NCBI GenBank assembly: GCA_963837265.1 | Contig: CAWIMQ010000006.1 | Span: 620,001-684,000 of the forward strand | DNA length: 64,000 bases | Direction: 5' to 3' | Source: DATBLE01 sp963837265 | GTDB taxonomy: Bacteria > Actinomycetota > Thermoleophilia > Gaiellales > Gaiellaceae | Part shown: in pieces, positions 28,905 to 39,471 of the stretch | Layout: the number at the start of each line of letters is the position of its first letter | Numbering within the stretch: the first letter of the stretch is position 1 | Made by a program: the position numbers and the translations under genes | Notes under the pieces: model-generated | Seen by the model: only the letters and a program-made list of their open reading frames with translations | Databases searched by the model: none | What the model was told of the DNA's origin: nothing

Positions 28905-30545
28905 TCAGGCGAGGCCGTGCTCGAAGGCGAACGCAGCGGCGGCGGTCCGCGAAGAGAGGCGGAGCTTCGCGAAGATGTTCTGCAGATGGCGGGCGACCGT
29001 GTGCTCGCTGATCACGAGCGCCTCTGCGATCTCGCGGTTGCTCTTCCCCGCGGCGACGAGGCGCAGAACCTCGAGCTCGCGCCGGGAGAGCCCGTGCGTC
29101 TCGTGCCCTGACATCAGCGCCTCGAGCCTGGCCGCGTCCGGGGCCGCGCCGAGCTCCTCGAAGATGCTCAGGGCGGCTTCGAGCTCGAGGGCTGCCGCCT
29201 CCTCGTCTCCGAGCACGCGGCAAGCCCGGCCGATGAGCGTGCGCGTCCGGGCAATCTCGTAGGGCGCCGCCAGCTCGCGCCACACCCTGCATGCCTCGCG
29301 AAGCGCGACGAGCGCCGTCTCGGCGTCTCCTTCCGCGAGGGCGACCGCACCGCGAGCGTACCCGAGCATCGCGTCGAGCATCGCACTCTCGAACCGCTCG
29401 ACCAGCTGCCCGAGCTCGTGGCAGGCGCTACGGGCCTCGTCCGTCTCGCCGGCCGCCAGCATGATCTCGACGTAGGCGGGAAGCAGGGCGGCCTGCTTGA
29501 GCGGCTCCTTCATCTCCGCCCGTGCGCGGCGGATCGCGGCGACGGCCGCGTCTCGGCGCTCCTGCGCGAGCCGAAGCTGGGCCAGACCCGGCTGCGGCTC
29601 CCAGCCGGACCTGCTCGCATCCCTGTACGCCTCCTCGGCGGCGGCGGGCTCGCCCCGTAGCCGGAGGAGCTCCGCCCGGCGGTAGTGGGCGACCCCGGCG
29701 GCCGGGTTTCCCGTCTCGGCGAACCGCCGCCCGGCGCGCCGCGCCTCCTCCAGCGCCTCCTCCCACGAGCCGTTGAGCTGCAGGATCTCCGCACGGTGGA
29801 CGAGGCATCGGCCGGTGAAGGCGACCATCTCGGGCTGCTCCTCGCACCAGCGCGACAGCGCCGCGGTCCACTCGCGCGCGCGACGAGCCTCGTAGACGTC
29901 CTGGCAGGCGAGGATGACGCCGCAGTAGACGAGCCCCGTCACGATCGGCGATACGTCGTCTCCCGTCGCCGCGACCATCGCCTCGTCGAGCAGGGCGAGC
30001 CCCTCCTGCACCCGCCCGTCCCTGATCAGCATGTGGCCCTGTCCGTGGAGGGCGAGCCCGAGGAGGTCGCGATCGCCGAAGCGCACGGCGATCTCGGCCG
30101 CCTCTCCCGCAGCGGCGGCCGCAGCCGCCCACTCCCCGGCTGCCTCGTGACGGAAGGCAACCGGCATCAGGAGATAGCCGCGCTCCGCAGACTCGCCCGG
30201 CTCCTGGTCGAGCAGCCGCTGGGCCCTGCCCAGCCATCCGCTCGCCGGCCCCAGCGCCCCTCGCGCGGCCAGGTGCATCCCCACCCACAGGGCGGAGCGC
30301 GCCGCACGCCTGGTCTCGCCCGTCTCGAGGTGACGATGATGGGCTCGCTCGAAGCTGCGTATCGACTCGTCGTCGCGCCCGAGCATGTACGCCGCGGTGG
30401 CGAGCACCTCGAGGTCGTCGCCTCCCAGCGGCGCCTTCTCGTCGGCCCGGGAGAGCAGCTCGTGGCCTTCGAGCCACGCTCCTCTCGTGCATGCCGCCCG
30501 GCCCCGTTCGAGGACCGTGCTCGCCGGCCCGGCAGGTCTCGTCAC
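28905..30545 (-). CDS. LuxR-family regulator with TPR-like sensor region
   Basis: 546 residues. The C-terminal LuxR helix-turn-helix is clear: LSRRELEVLRLVAAGKSNRE then ALVISEHTVARHLQNIFAKL. The preceding 450 residues are Ala/Glu/Arg-rich helical pairs of TPR type, with no N-terminal ATPase, so this is a short MalT-related class frequent in actinobacteria. The GTG start (30543-30545) is preceded by GAGGCGGGC; no ATG occurs in the frame near it. What signal the helices bind cannot be seen. Confidence 0.87.
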   Translation of the reverse strand: MTRPAGPASTVLERGRAACTRGAWLEGHELLSRADEKAPLGGDDLEVLATAAYMLGRDDESIRSFERAHHRHLETGETRRAARSALWVGMHLAARGALGPASGWLGRAQRLLDQEPGESAERGYLLMPVAFRHEAAGEWAAAAAAAGEAAEIAVRFGDRDLLGLALHGQGHMLIRDGRVQEGLALLDEAMVAATGDDVSPIVTGLVYCGVILACQDVYEARRAREWTAALSRWCEEQPEMVAFTGRCLVHRAEILQLNGSWEEALEEARRAGRRFAETGNPAAGVAHYRRAELLRLRGEPAAAEEAYRDASRSGWEPQPGLAQLRLAQERRDAAVAAIRRARAEMKEPLKQAALLPAYVEIMLAAGETDEARSACHELGQLVERFESAMLDAMLGYARGAVALAEGDAETALVALREACRVWRELAAPYEIARTRTLIGRACRVLGDEEAAALELEAALSIFEELGAAPDAARLEALMSGHETHGLSRRELEVLRLVAAGKSNREIAEALVISEHTVARHLQNIFAKLRLSSRTAAAAFAFEHGLA

Positions 30546-30930
30546 GCCCGCCTCACGGAGGACATTCTCATGGACGCCGCTCGCACAAGCAGGTCGAGCG
30601 CTCGTCGCAGCGGGGTGGAGGGCAGGATCAGCCGGCGGCGCAGCGCCGGCCACAGCACGTTCAGGTGAGCAGCTGTACGGAAGCGCCGTCGATCTCGTCG
30701 ATCGCGGGGCAGGTCGGCGGGACCGGTCGATCGTCTCGCGCACGGACCGGAAGGCCTGCTCTCGCAGCTCCAGGTGGCGCACCACTACGCCTTCGGCTCG
30801 AATCGACCGGACTGGGCGGTCTCTCGGCCGGAGCTCGGCGCTCGAGGGCTGCGGCGGTCGTCGAAGCAAGCGTGAGCACGCACCGTTCGGGCTCTGGCCC
30901 GGCCGTGCCGGATGCGAGAGACTTCTCGGC
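30546..30930. other. Intergenic region, no gene recognised
   Basis: The 385 bp between the divergent LuxR and arabinokinase-like genes hold no convincing reading frame on either strand and no clear promoter. It presumably contains both promoters. Confidence 0.4.
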
Positions 30931-32277
30931 ATGAACCTGAACCGGACGGTCGAACGGCCGGCTCGAGCCGGAGCGGGACGGAAGCCGGCGGACGTCGACG
31001 TCTTCGCGGACGCCGAGGCGTTCTCGGCCCGGGTCGTCGGCAGCGCCTTCTTCTCCACCGGAGCGCCGATCGCCCTCGCCCGCGCCCCGGGACGCCTGGA
31101 CGTCCTCGGTGGCATCGCCGACTACTCCGGGTCGCTCGTCGTCGAGCTGCCGCTGGCGGCGGCGGCTCTCGCCGCCGCCCAGCTCAACGGCGACGGGAGC
31201 GTCGTCGCCGTCAGCGGCGACCGCCGGGTGGCGCTGGACGTGCACGATCTCTCCACGACGCCGCTCCCCGAGCTCGCCGGTCGGTTCGCGGGCGTGACGG
31301 CGTGGGCGGCCTACGTCCTCGGCCCGGTCGCGCTGCTCCTGCGCGAGGAACGGCTCTCGCTCGCGGGGCTGCACGTGCTCGTCTCCTCCGAGGTGCCGGA
31401 GGGCAAGGGCCTGGCGTCGTCCGCGGCGATCGGAGTCGCCACCCTGCAGGCCGTCGCCGCCTGCCTCGGCTGCACGCCGGAGCCGCGCCGCCTCGCGCTG
31501 CTCGGCCAGCGGGCCGAGCAACTCCTCGCCGGGGCGCCGTGCGGCGCGATGGACCAGATCACCGCCGCGTACGGAGAGCGCAACCACGTGCTGCTCGTGC
31601 TCTGCAGGCCGGCGGAGATCGTCAGGTCGATCCCGCTGCCGCCGCCACTCGCCGCCTGGGGGATCGACTCGGGGATCCCTCACGCCGTCGCGGGCACCCC
31701 CTACCGCCGGGCGCGCTGCGCCGCCTCCATGGGCAAGGCGCTGCTCGGTTGCCGGTACGAGTACCTGGCCGCGCTCGACCGGTCCGAGGTCGACACGGAG
31801 GGGCTCCCGGAATGGCTGACCGGAGCGGACTTCCTCCGCCGCTACCGGGGCGTCGACGACGAAGCCGTTGCGGTGGAGCCGGACGCCGTCTATCCGGTGC
31901 GTGCGGCGACGGTGTTCCCGCTGGAGGAACACGCCCGCGCCGGCGAGTTCGTGGAGCTGCTGGCGCAGCCGGTCACGGACGAGCGCGCGTGCCTGCTCGG
32001 AGAGCTGATGTACGCCTCCCACGAGGGCTACTCGCGGTGTGGGCTCGGTACTCAGAGCACCGACGACCTCGTCGAGGCGGTGCGCCACGCGGGCTGGGCA
32101 CGCGGGCTCGCAGGAGCGCGCGCGAGCGCCGGCGGGAGCGGCGGCACCGTCGTCGTGCTCGGCCACCGAGATGCCGACCCACTCGTCCGCTCGATCGCAG
32201 CCGAGCTCGGCGCGGGCTTCGTCGGCGGCTCGTCGTCGGGCGCAGCGAGCTTCGGCATCCGGATGCTGTGGCGATGA
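30931..32277 (+). CDS. GHMP kinase of the L-arabinokinase (ARA1-like) type
   Basis: 448 residues. In place of the galactokinase signature GEHTDY it has APGRLDVLGGIADYSGSLV, the wording of plant L-arabinokinase ARA1. The ATP loop is VPEGKGLASSAAIG, followed by GAPCGAMDQITAAYGE and WGIDSGIPHAVAG; the third GHMP motif is GGSSSGAASFG. The downstream PEWLTGADFLRRYRG segment also parallels ARA1. The expected reaction is ATP plus L-arabinose giving beta-L-arabinose 1-phosphate. Its gene overlaps galK by ATGA and lies beside araA, araB and araD, which fits the substrate. Related sugar-1-kinases (glucuronokinase, fucokinase) cannot be excluded. There is no strong ribosome site before the ATG. Confidence 0.78.
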   Translation: MNLNRTVERPARAGAGRKPADVDVFADAEAFSARVVGSAFFSTGAPIALARAPGRLDVLGGIADYSGSLVVELPLAAAALAAAQLNGDGSVVAVSGDRRVALDVHDLSTTPLPELAGRFAGVTAWAAYVLGPVALLLREERLSLAGLHVLVSSEVPEGKGLASSAAIGVATLQAVAACLGCTPEPRRLALLGQRAEQLLAGAPCGAMDQITAAYGERNHVLLVLCRPAEIVRSIPLPPPLAAWGIDSGIPHAVAGTPYRRARCAASMGKALLGCRYEYLAALDRSEVDTEGLPEWLTGADFLRRYRGVDDEAVAVEPDAVYPVRAATVFPLEEHARAGEFVELLAQPVTDERACLLGELMYASHEGYSRCGLGTQSTDDLVEAVRHAGWARGLAGARASAGGSGGTVVVLGHRDADPLVRSIAAELGAGFVGGSSSGAASFGIRMLWR

Positions 32278-33419
32278 CGGCGATCGCCGTCTTCGCGCCG
32301 GCGCGGGTCAACCTGATCGGAGAGCACACGGACTACTCGGGCGGCCTCGTGCTGCCGGCGGCCGTCGATCTCGGCGTCAGCGTGTTTGGGCATCGGGACC
32401 CGTCGATGATCAGGCTGCGCTCGCAGGCATTCGCGGAGACGGTCGAGCTCGACTGCGACGGGTCGCCGGAGGCGGAGCTCGACGGTTGGGGTCGGTACGT
32501 CTCCGCCGTCGCGGTCCTGCTCGCCCGCCGCGGACGACCGCCCGTCGGCTACGACGGCGAGATCGCCTCGACCGTGCCGATCGGGGCCGGGCTCTCGTCG
32601 TCCGCCGCGCTCGACGTCGCCGTTGCGCTCGCCCTGTGCCGGGCGGCCGACTTCGAGCTGCCGCCGCTCGAGCTCGCGCGCGTGGCCCGGGACGCAGAGC
32701 GGCTCGCGGTCGGAGTCCCGTGCGGGCTGATGGATCCCGCGACCGCGCTTCTCGGGCGGCGTGGGCACGCGCTCCTCCTCGACTGCGGCGCCGAGCAGTA
32801 CCGGCACGTGCAGCTCCCACCGGGTCTGGCGATCGTCGTGTTCGACTCGGGTGTCAGGCACGCCCTGGAGCACTCCGGCTACGCGACGAGGCGCGCGGAG
32901 CTGGAGCGCGGCCTGAGGGCACTCGCCGGCCGCCGGCCCGCCGACGTGACTCCCTCCGAGGCCGACGAGGCTGCACGGGCAGCCGGGCTCGACGAGTTCG
33001 CCCGCCGCCGGCTCCGCCACGTCGTCTCCGAGAACGAGCGGGTCCGCGCCTGCGTCGAGGCGCTCGAGGCCCCCGGCGGGCCCGATCTCGACGCGCTCGG
33101 CGCCCTGTTCCGGGCGGGGCACGAGAGCCTGCGCGACGACTTCGAGGTCTCCACGGCCGAGCTCGATCTCCTCGTCGAGCTCGCGTACGGGCACTGCGCC
33201 GTCGCCGCCCGGATGACGGGCGGGGGCTTCGGCGGCTCCGTCGTCGCACTCGTCGAGCAGCACGGCGCGCCGGAGCTGGCCGGCGCCGTCACCGCCGCGT
33301 ACGCCGCGCGCACGGGCCGAACTGCCGCGCACCACGTCTGCACCGCCGTCGACGGCGCCGCCGCGCTCACCAGCGGTGGTGAACCTGCGGCGCGATCCGC
33401 GCCCGGTACAGCTCGCTGA
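32274..33419 (+). CDS. galK: Galactokinase
   Basis: 381 residues with all three GHMP motifs: ARVNLIGEHTDYSGGLVLPA (galactose-binding GEHTDY), PIGAGLSSSAALDVAVALAL (ATP loop) and MTGGGFGGSVVALV. It makes galactose 1-phosphate for the Leloir pathway together with GalM and GalT encoded 5-11 kb away. ATGA overlap couples it to the arabinokinase-like gene. Its last 53 bases overlap the end of the aldo-keto reductase gene on the other strand; the C-terminal GGEPAARSAPGTAR tail lies in that overlap and is probably dispensable. Confidence 0.95.
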   Translation: MTAIAVFAPARVNLIGEHTDYSGGLVLPAAVDLGVSVFGHRDPSMIRLRSQAFAETVELDCDGSPEAELDGWGRYVSAVAVLLARRGRPPVGYDGEIASTVPIGAGLSSSAALDVAVALALCRAADFELPPLELARVARDAERLAVGVPCGLMDPATALLGRRGHALLLDCGAEQYRHVQLPPGLAIVVFDSGVRHALEHSGYATRRAELERGLRALAGRRPADVTPSEADEAARAAGLDEFARRRLRHVVSENERVRACVEALEAPGGPDLDALGALFRAGHESLRDDFEVSTAELDLLVELAYGHCAVAARMTGGGFGGSVVALVEQHGAPELAGAVTAAYAARTGRTAAHHVCTAVDGAAALTSGGEPAARSAPGTAR

Positions 33420-34347
33420 TCCTGCGCATCGTCGCCTCCGGCAGATCCGGCAGCTCCGCCGCGGCCGCGTTCGCCCGGGCCTGCTCGGGCGTCTTCGCCC
33501 CGGGGATCACCGTCGAGACGGCCTCGAAGGAGAGGATCCAGCGGAGCGCCAGCTGCGCCAGGGTCGCTCCCTCGGGGACGACCGCGTGCAGCTCCTCGAC
33601 CGTCTCGACCCCGAGCTCGAAGTCCACGCCGGAGAACGTCTCGCCAGCGTCGAACTCCTCGCCGTGCCGGTTGAAGGCGCGGTGGTCGTCGGAGGCGAAG
33701 ACGGCTCCCCGGTCGAACTTCCCCGTCAGGAGCCCGGAGGCGAGGGGTACGCGGACGATCACGCCCACGTCCCGCTGCCGCGCCCGGTCGAAGAAGAGCT
33801 CGGCGGGGCGCTGACGGAAGACGTTGAAGATGATCTGCACGGTGGCGACGCCCGGGTACTCGATCGCCTTCAGCCCCTGCTCGACCTTCTCCACGCTCAC
33901 GCCGTAGGCACGCACCAGTCCCTCCTCGACGAAGGACTCGCAGGCCGCGAACACTGCGGGCTCGTAGTACGCCTCCCAGGGCGGGCAGTGCAGCTGCACG
34001 AGGTCGACCGTCTCGACACCGAGGTTCTCGCGCGAGCGCTCGAGCCACGCGCGGAGATTCTCCTCCGAGTAGCTGTCCAGCACCTGCGGGGCGCGGCGGC
34101 CGAACTTCGTCGCGACCACGAGCGGCTCCTCCCGCTCGCGCAACAGGCGGGCGATCAGCCGCTCCGAGCGGCCGTCGCCGTAGACGTCCGCGGTGTCGAG
34201 GAACGTGACGCCCGCCTCGACTGCAGCGTGGAGCGCGGCGAGCGACTCTGCATCGTCCGTCTCGCCCCACGAGCCGCCGATCGCCCAGGCGCCGAAGCCG
34301 ATCTCGGACACCTGGCGGTTCGTCTTTCCGAGCCGCCGCGAGCGCAT
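33367..34347 (-). CDS. Aldo/keto reductase
   Basis: 326 residues in the (beta/alpha)8 fold. The catalytic tetrad is visible as Asp and Tyr in FLDTADVYGDG, Lys in VVATKFGR and His in LVQLHCPPW. Such enzymes reduce or oxidise sugars and aldehydes with NADP(H). It is the last gene of the sugar ABC transporter operon, starting two bases after the permease stop, so a sugar or aldose substrate is likely. The initiator ATG is at 34345-34347; longer in-frame starts would overlap the permease. Confidence 0.9.
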   Translation of the reverse strand: MRSRRLGKTNRQVSEIGFGAWAIGGSWGETDDAESLAALHAAVEAGVTFLDTADVYGDGRSERLIARLLREREEPLVVATKFGRRAPQVLDSYSEENLRAWLERSRENLGVETVDLVQLHCPPWEAYYEPAVFAACESFVEEGLVRAYGVSVEKVEQGLKAIEYPGVATVQIIFNVFRQRPAELFFDRARQRDVGVIVRVPLASGLLTGKFDRGAVFASDDHRAFNRHGEEFDAGETFSGVDFELGVETVEELHAVVPEGATLAQLALRWILSFEAVSTVIPGAKTPEQARANAAAAELPDLPEATMRRISELYRARIAPQVHHRW

Positions 34348-34349
34348 CG

Positions 34350-35365
34350 CTAATGACGGACGCGCTTCATCACGAACGCCTGCATGACCAGCGCGCAGAC
34401 GATCACGGCGCCGTCGATCACCTGCGTGAGCAGGCCCGTCCACCCGAGCGAGACGATCCCCGGCTCGATCGCCTCGATCACGAACGCTCCGATCACCGTG
34501 CCGAAGATCGTGCCGCGGCCGCCGAAGATCGACGTCCCGCCGAGGAACACCGCCGCGACCGTCGGCAGCATCGCGCCGCTCCCTACCGTCGGCCAGAAGT
34601 AGTGGCTCTCGAGAGTCGACGCGATCCCGGCGAACCCGGCGCAGAGGCCGACGAGCCCGAAGGAGGCGATCCGGACGCGGCCCGTACGCACACCCATCAT
34701 CCGCGCGCTCTGGTCGTTGTCGCCGACCAGATAGACGTGCGCGCCGAAGCGGTGCCGGTTGAGGAGCACCCAGAGCAGGATGGCGATCCCGATCATCCAG
34801 AGAAACTCGGCCGGGATGTAGCCGTGGAAGGCGCGACCGGTGAGGAGCTTCGTGACGAACCCGTTCGCGAACTCGGTGCCGGCGCCCGTCCCGCCCGTCC
34901 CGTAGAGGACGATGCCGCCCCAGAAGAACCAGGTGCCGATCGTGGCGACGAGCGAGGGGATGCCGAAGCGGACGACGATGATCCCGTTCAGGAGCCCGAC
35001 GCCGAGCCCGGCGGCGACCCCGGCGATCAGGCCGAGCTCGGGCTGCCCGACTGCGATGAACACCCAGGCGCCGACGGCCATCACCGAGCCGAACGAGAGG
35101 TCGATCTCCCGGGCGATCACGACGATCGTGAGCGCCAGCGCCATGATCCCGGCGTTCTGCGGCACTGAGGACATCAGGGAGCTATAGATGTCGAACTGCA
35201 GCCAGGTCCCGGAGGCCCCGATCGCGAACAGCAGCCAGAGGAGGAGCGCCATCGTGACGGTGCCGGCCTGGAGGCCGTACCGGCGGACGGAGATCAGCTC
35301 CCGGAGCGACCTGCCCTCGTGTGCCGGCGGGGTGGCGGACGGGGCCTGAACCTCGCTGACGCCGC

Positions 35366-35369
<4 letters not shown>
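34350..35369 (-). CDS. Sugar ABC transporter permease (RbsC/FrcC-like)
   Basis: 339 residues with about ten membrane helices. The signature of ribose-type permeases is seen in VVIAREIDLSFGSVMAVGAW and AVFLGGTSIFGGRGTIFGT. A cytoplasmic N-terminal stretch of about 35 residues precedes the first helix. The GTG start overlaps the ATPase stop as GTGA (35366-35369). It forms the membrane channel for the binding protein at 36229-37254. Confidence 0.93.
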
Positions 35370-36148
<779 letters not shown>

Positions 36149-36228
36149 CGCCTGAGCGTCAGTCTCCTGGAGAGCGGCGGCACGAGCACCCCGCGCCGCC
36201 GCTCTCGTCGAACGTGTCTCGCCGCGCC

Positions 36229-37254
36229 TTACCTGATCAGCTTCTTGACGAGCGGGATGAGCGGCGTGACGTTGCCCTTGTTGATGATGCCCGACCCGGT
36301 GTCGATGTAGAGGCCGGCGAACTTGTAGACCTTCGTCATGCAGGTCTGGAGGATCGGCAGGTACCCCTGCAGCCACTCCTGCTGGTCGAGGACGAGGTCC
36401 GTCCAGCCGCCCTGGATCGCCGTGATCGTCGCGGGCGACAGGTCGAAGCCGGCGATGCCGATGTCGTTCGCCCCCTTGTGCGCCGCCTTCAGGTACGTCT
36501 CCGCAGTCGCGGTCAGGCCGCCGTGATCGGTGACGACCAGCTTGACGTCGGGGTGCGAGGTGACGTAGGCGGTGAACACCGGCACACCGGCGGTCGGATC
36601 CGCGTTCGTCTGCTTGTTGATCTCGAGGTAGTCGACCTTCAGCCCCGCCTTCTTCAGGGCGTCGATCGCCCCCTTCGTGCGGAGACCGCGCGTGGGCTGC
36701 GAGAGCAGGCCCCACACCATCGCCCGGTCGCCCTTCTTCAGGTGCAGCTGGGAAACCGCCGACTCGCCGAGCAGGACGCCGGAGTTGTAGAGGTTCTGGC
36801 CGACGTAGCCGAAACCCTGCGCCTGGTACTTCTTGAAGAGCGTCGGCAGCTCGGTGTTCTGGCTCGTGACGATGATCCCCTTCGACTCGGCCTTGGTGAC
36901 CCACGGCTTCAGGGCCGCGTCACCGGGGTGTCCCATCACGGCGATGCCGGCCGGGTTGGTGGCCATCGCCGACTTGAACTGGGTCACCATCGTCTCGGGA
37001 TCCCAGTTCGACCAGACGTACTGGACGTTCGCGCCGAGGTCGGACGCCGCCTGCTTGGCGCCGTTGTAGACGTTGACCGCGAAGACGCCGCCCGCCGGGC
37101 CACCGGGGAAGAACACGATCTTCTGCCCGGAACACCACTTCCCGGCAAACGGGGAGGCCGAGCTCGAGCTCGTCCCGCCGAGGAACATGGCCGCGATCAG
37201 AGCGACGATCGCAGCCGCCGCCGGCAGCGCGGCGATGCGCAGCACTCGTTTCAC
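36229..37254 (-). CDS. Sugar ABC transporter substrate-binding protein
   Basis: 341 residues, exported: KRVLRIAALPAAAAIVALIA signal peptide, then a mature periplasmic-binding protein of the LacI/RbsB type with two lobes (VYNGAKQAASDLGANVQYVW opening strand/helix; DIGIAGFDLSPATITAIQGG hinge-side). There is no Cys right after the hydrophobic run, so lipoprotein anchoring is not obvious. The GTG start is preceded by AAGGAGGGAGCAAC. The context beside ara and gal genes suggests a pentose or galactose ligand; sequence alone does not decide. Confidence 0.92.
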   Translation of the reverse strand: MKRVLRIAALPAAAAIVALIAAMFLGGTSSSSASPFAGKWCSGQKIVFFPGGPAGGVFAVNVYNGAKQAASDLGANVQYVWSNWDPETMVTQFKSAMATNPAGIAVMGHPGDAALKPWVTKAESKGIIVTSQNTELPTLFKKYQAQGFGYVGQNLYNSGVLLGESAVSQLHLKKGDRAMVWGLLSQPTRGLRTKGAIDALKKAGLKVDYLEINKQTNADPTAGVPVFTAYVTSHPDVKLVVTDHGGLTATAETYLKAAHKGANDIGIAGFDLSPATITAIQGGWTDLVLDQQEWLQGYLPILQTCMTKVYKFAGLYIDTGSGIINKGNVTPLIPLVKKLIR

Positions 37255-37504
37255 CGTTGCTCCCTCCTTCTCGCTTCGCCGCTGGACGGCGACGCGCCCG
37301 AACGCGTATTCGCTAGCTTTCGGGATCGAAGATGCATGACCGATGAGGAGGATAGTACTCTTCACAAAAGAAAGCAACCTACCGGCTGAATAAACCGTTA
37401 CTCTGGCGCCCAAGCGTTATCGCGAGCGGGTTGTCTTTTGAAATCGAAGTAGTATCGTTTCGTTTACGAAGGATCACCGACACACCGGCGACCATTCCCA
37501 GACC
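37255..37504. promoter_or_regulatory. Divergent control region between the sugar transporter and DeoR operons
   Basis: The 250 bp are locally AT-richer than anything nearby. For the minus operon a TACTAT -10 (37352-37357) is present. For the DeoR gene TTGTCT (37431-37436) and TATCGT (37453-37458) are 16 bases apart. TTCGTTTACGAA (37459-37470) is an inverted repeat, and GAAAG/CTTTC-like runs occur at 37361-37377 and 37435-37450. Repeated TTTCG/CGAAA words are common in DeoR operators, so a single repressor could control both directions. Confidence 0.5.
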
Positions 37505-38332
37505 GTGACCACCGACGACGGCGAGTACCTCCCCGCGGGCGACGTGAGGCAGATCGTCGGGACACCCGACGAGCGGCGCGACCGCATGCTCGATCTGATC
37601 AACGAGCAGGCGTTCGTCCGTGTGGACGAGCTCAGCAGCCGGTTCGGGATCTCCGAGGTGACCGCCCGCGCCGACCTTGCCGTGCTCGCCGACCGGAAGC
37701 AGATCCGACGGATCCGCGGCGGTGCGATGTCGCGCGGCATCGGGCACGAGCTCCCGTTCGAGGAGTCGCTCTCCACCTTCGCCGCCGAGAAGCGGGCGAT
37801 CGGCCGGGCGGCGGCGGCGCTCATCCACGACGGGGAGTCGGTGATCGTCGACGTCGGCACGACCGCCCTTGCCGCCGCCCGCGCGCTCGTCTCACGGACG
37901 GAGCTCACCGACGTCGTCGCCTTCACCAACGGCCTCAAGACGGCACTCGAGCTCGAGCCCACGATCCCGAGGATGACCGTCGTCGTCCTGGGCGGGACGC
38001 TGCGGCCGCTGCAGCACTCCCTCGTCGAGCCGCTCGCGAGCCACACGCTCGAGCACGTCTCCGTGGAGACCGCCCTGCTCGGCTGCAACGGCGTCCACCC
38101 GACGGACGGGATCACGAACATCAACCTGCCCGAGGCCCAGATGAAGCGGCAGATGCTGAAGGTCGCCCGGCGCCGGATCGTGCTCGCGGACGGAAGCAAG
38201 ATCGGTCAGGTCGAGCTGGGTCGCGTCTGTGGCGTCGACGAGGTCGACCTGGTGATCACCGGCGCGTCCGCCGACCCTGAGGTCGTCGAAGCGCTGCGCG
38301 AGCACGGCTGCCAGGTGCAGGTCGCCCGGTGA
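37505..38332 (+). CDS. DeoR-family sugar-responsive repressor
   Basis: 275 residues. The N-terminal DeoR helix-turn-helix is RRDRMLDLINEQAFVRVDEL to RFGISEVTARADLAVLADRK, and the C-terminal sugar-phosphate-sensing (DeoRC) domain includes VIVDVGTTALAAARAL, ALLGCNGVHPTDGITNIN and IVLADGSKIGQ. It is first gene of the galT-ara operon and divergent from the transporter, the usual place for an autoregulated local repressor released by a phosphorylated sugar. The GTG start has no good ribosome site. The stop overlaps galT (GTGA). Confidence 0.93.
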   Translation: MTTDDGEYLPAGDVRQIVGTPDERRDRMLDLINEQAFVRVDELSSRFGISEVTARADLAVLADRKQIRRIRGGAMSRGIGHELPFEESLSTFAAEKRAIGRAAAALIHDGESVIVDVGTTALAAARALVSRTELTDVVAFTNGLKTALELEPTIPRMTVVVLGGTLRPLQHSLVEPLASHTLEHVSVETALLGCNGVHPTDGITNINLPEAQMKRQMLKVARRRIVLADGSKIGQVELGRVCGVDEVDLVITGASADPEVVEALREHGCQVQVAR

Positions 38333-39471
38333 ACGTCCTCGAGCGGCACGAGCTCCAGCATGCCGACGGCCGTCGCGTGCTCGTCTACGGCCGGCTTCCC
38401 GCCGGCGCCGTCCTATCCGGAGCCGCGGAGACGGGGATCGGCGGCATCCACCGACGACTCGACCTGCTCACCGGCGAGTGGGTGGCGATCTCGCCGGCCC
38501 GAAACGTCCGGCCGCTCGACAGCGGCGAGCCCGAGAACGCCGACGACAGCTGCCCGGTCTGCTCCGGCGGGCTCGAGTTGCCCTTCCCGTACGACGCGGC
38601 CGTCTTCGAGAACCGATTCCCGCCGCTCGTCTCCGACCCGCCGCCGGCACCGGCGGAGCCGTTCACGGCAGCCGCCCACGGGCGCTGCGAGGTCGTGATC
38701 TACACCCCCCGGCACGACACCTCCTTCGGCGGCCTGGCGCCTGCCGAGCTCGGCCGGCTGCTCGCGGTCTGGACGGACCGCTCGCGGGAGCTGTGGGCTG
38801 ACGACCGCCACGAGCTGGTGCTGATCTTCGAGAACCGTGGCGCCGAGGCCGGCGCCACGCTCGCACATCCGCACGGCCAGATCTACGCGTTCGACCACCT
38901 GCCGCCGATCACCGCCGCGAAGGCCGAGGCGCACCGGCGCCACCGCGCGGAGGAGGGCACCTGCCTCGGCTGCGAGCTCGTCGCCCGGGAGGGCGCCTCG
39001 CCGCGGGTCGTGGCGGCGAACGACAGCTTCGTCGTCGGCGTGCCCTTCGCCGCACGCTGGTCGTACGAGGTCGCCGTGCGTGCCCGCCGGCACGGCGCCG
39101 GCCGGCTCACGGATCTGTCGCCGGTCGAGCAGCTCGACCTCGCCCGCGCACTCCGGGACGTCGCCCTTCGGTACGACGCCCTCTTCGCCTCCGACTGCCC
39201 GTACCTGATGGTGGCACAGGAGGCTCCGCGCTCGCAACCGGACTGGCACCTCGGCTTCGACTTCTTCCCCCTCCAGCGCAGCCGGACGACGACGAAGATC
39301 CGGGCGAGCGTGGAGACGGCGACGGGTCTCTTCCTCAACGACGTGCTGCCGGAGGACGCCGCCCGTGCCCTCGCCGACCTCGTTGTCGTCGCTCCTCGCC
39401 TCGACCACGACTGCCTGTCCTCCGTAGAGTCCGAGGCGGGCACCGCTCCCCCGCTCGAGGTGCGCTCGTGA
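38329..39471 (+). CDS. galT: Galactose-1-phosphate uridylyltransferase
   Basis: 380 residues. The active-site His-x-His appears in [11 protein letters not shown] near residues 180-184, the residue that carries the UMP. The zinc-type Cys pair (CPVCSGG) is in the N-terminal half and CLGCEL at about 216. It exchanges UMP between UDP-glucose and galactose 1-phosphate. It starts at GTG overlapping the DeoR stop and ends at a GTGA overlap with araA, a gal gene embedded in an ara operon. No galE is present here to recycle UDP-galactose. Confidence 0.94.
   Translation: MNVLERHELQHADGRRVLVYGRLPAGAVLSGAAETGIGGIHRRLDLLTGEWVAISPARNVRPLDSGEPENADDSCPVCSGGLELPFPYDAAVFENRFPPLVSDPPPAPAEPFTAAAHGRCEVVIYTPRHDTSFGGLAPAELGRLLAVWTDRSRELWADDRHELVLIFENRGAEAGATLAHPHGQIYAFDHLPPITAAKAEAHRRHRAEEGTCLGCELVAREGASPRVVAANDSFVVGVPFAARWSYEVAVRARRHGAGRLTDLSPVEQLDLARALRDVALRYDALFASDCPYLMVAQEAPRSQPDWHLGFDFFPLQRSRTTTKIRASVETATGLFLNDVLPEDAARALADLVVVAPRLDHDCLSSVESEAGTAPPLEVRS

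Noticed and set aside
30661..32166. 501-codon minus-strand frame opposite the arabinokinase-like gene
   Set aside because: No motif, and the plus strand has all GHMP motifs.
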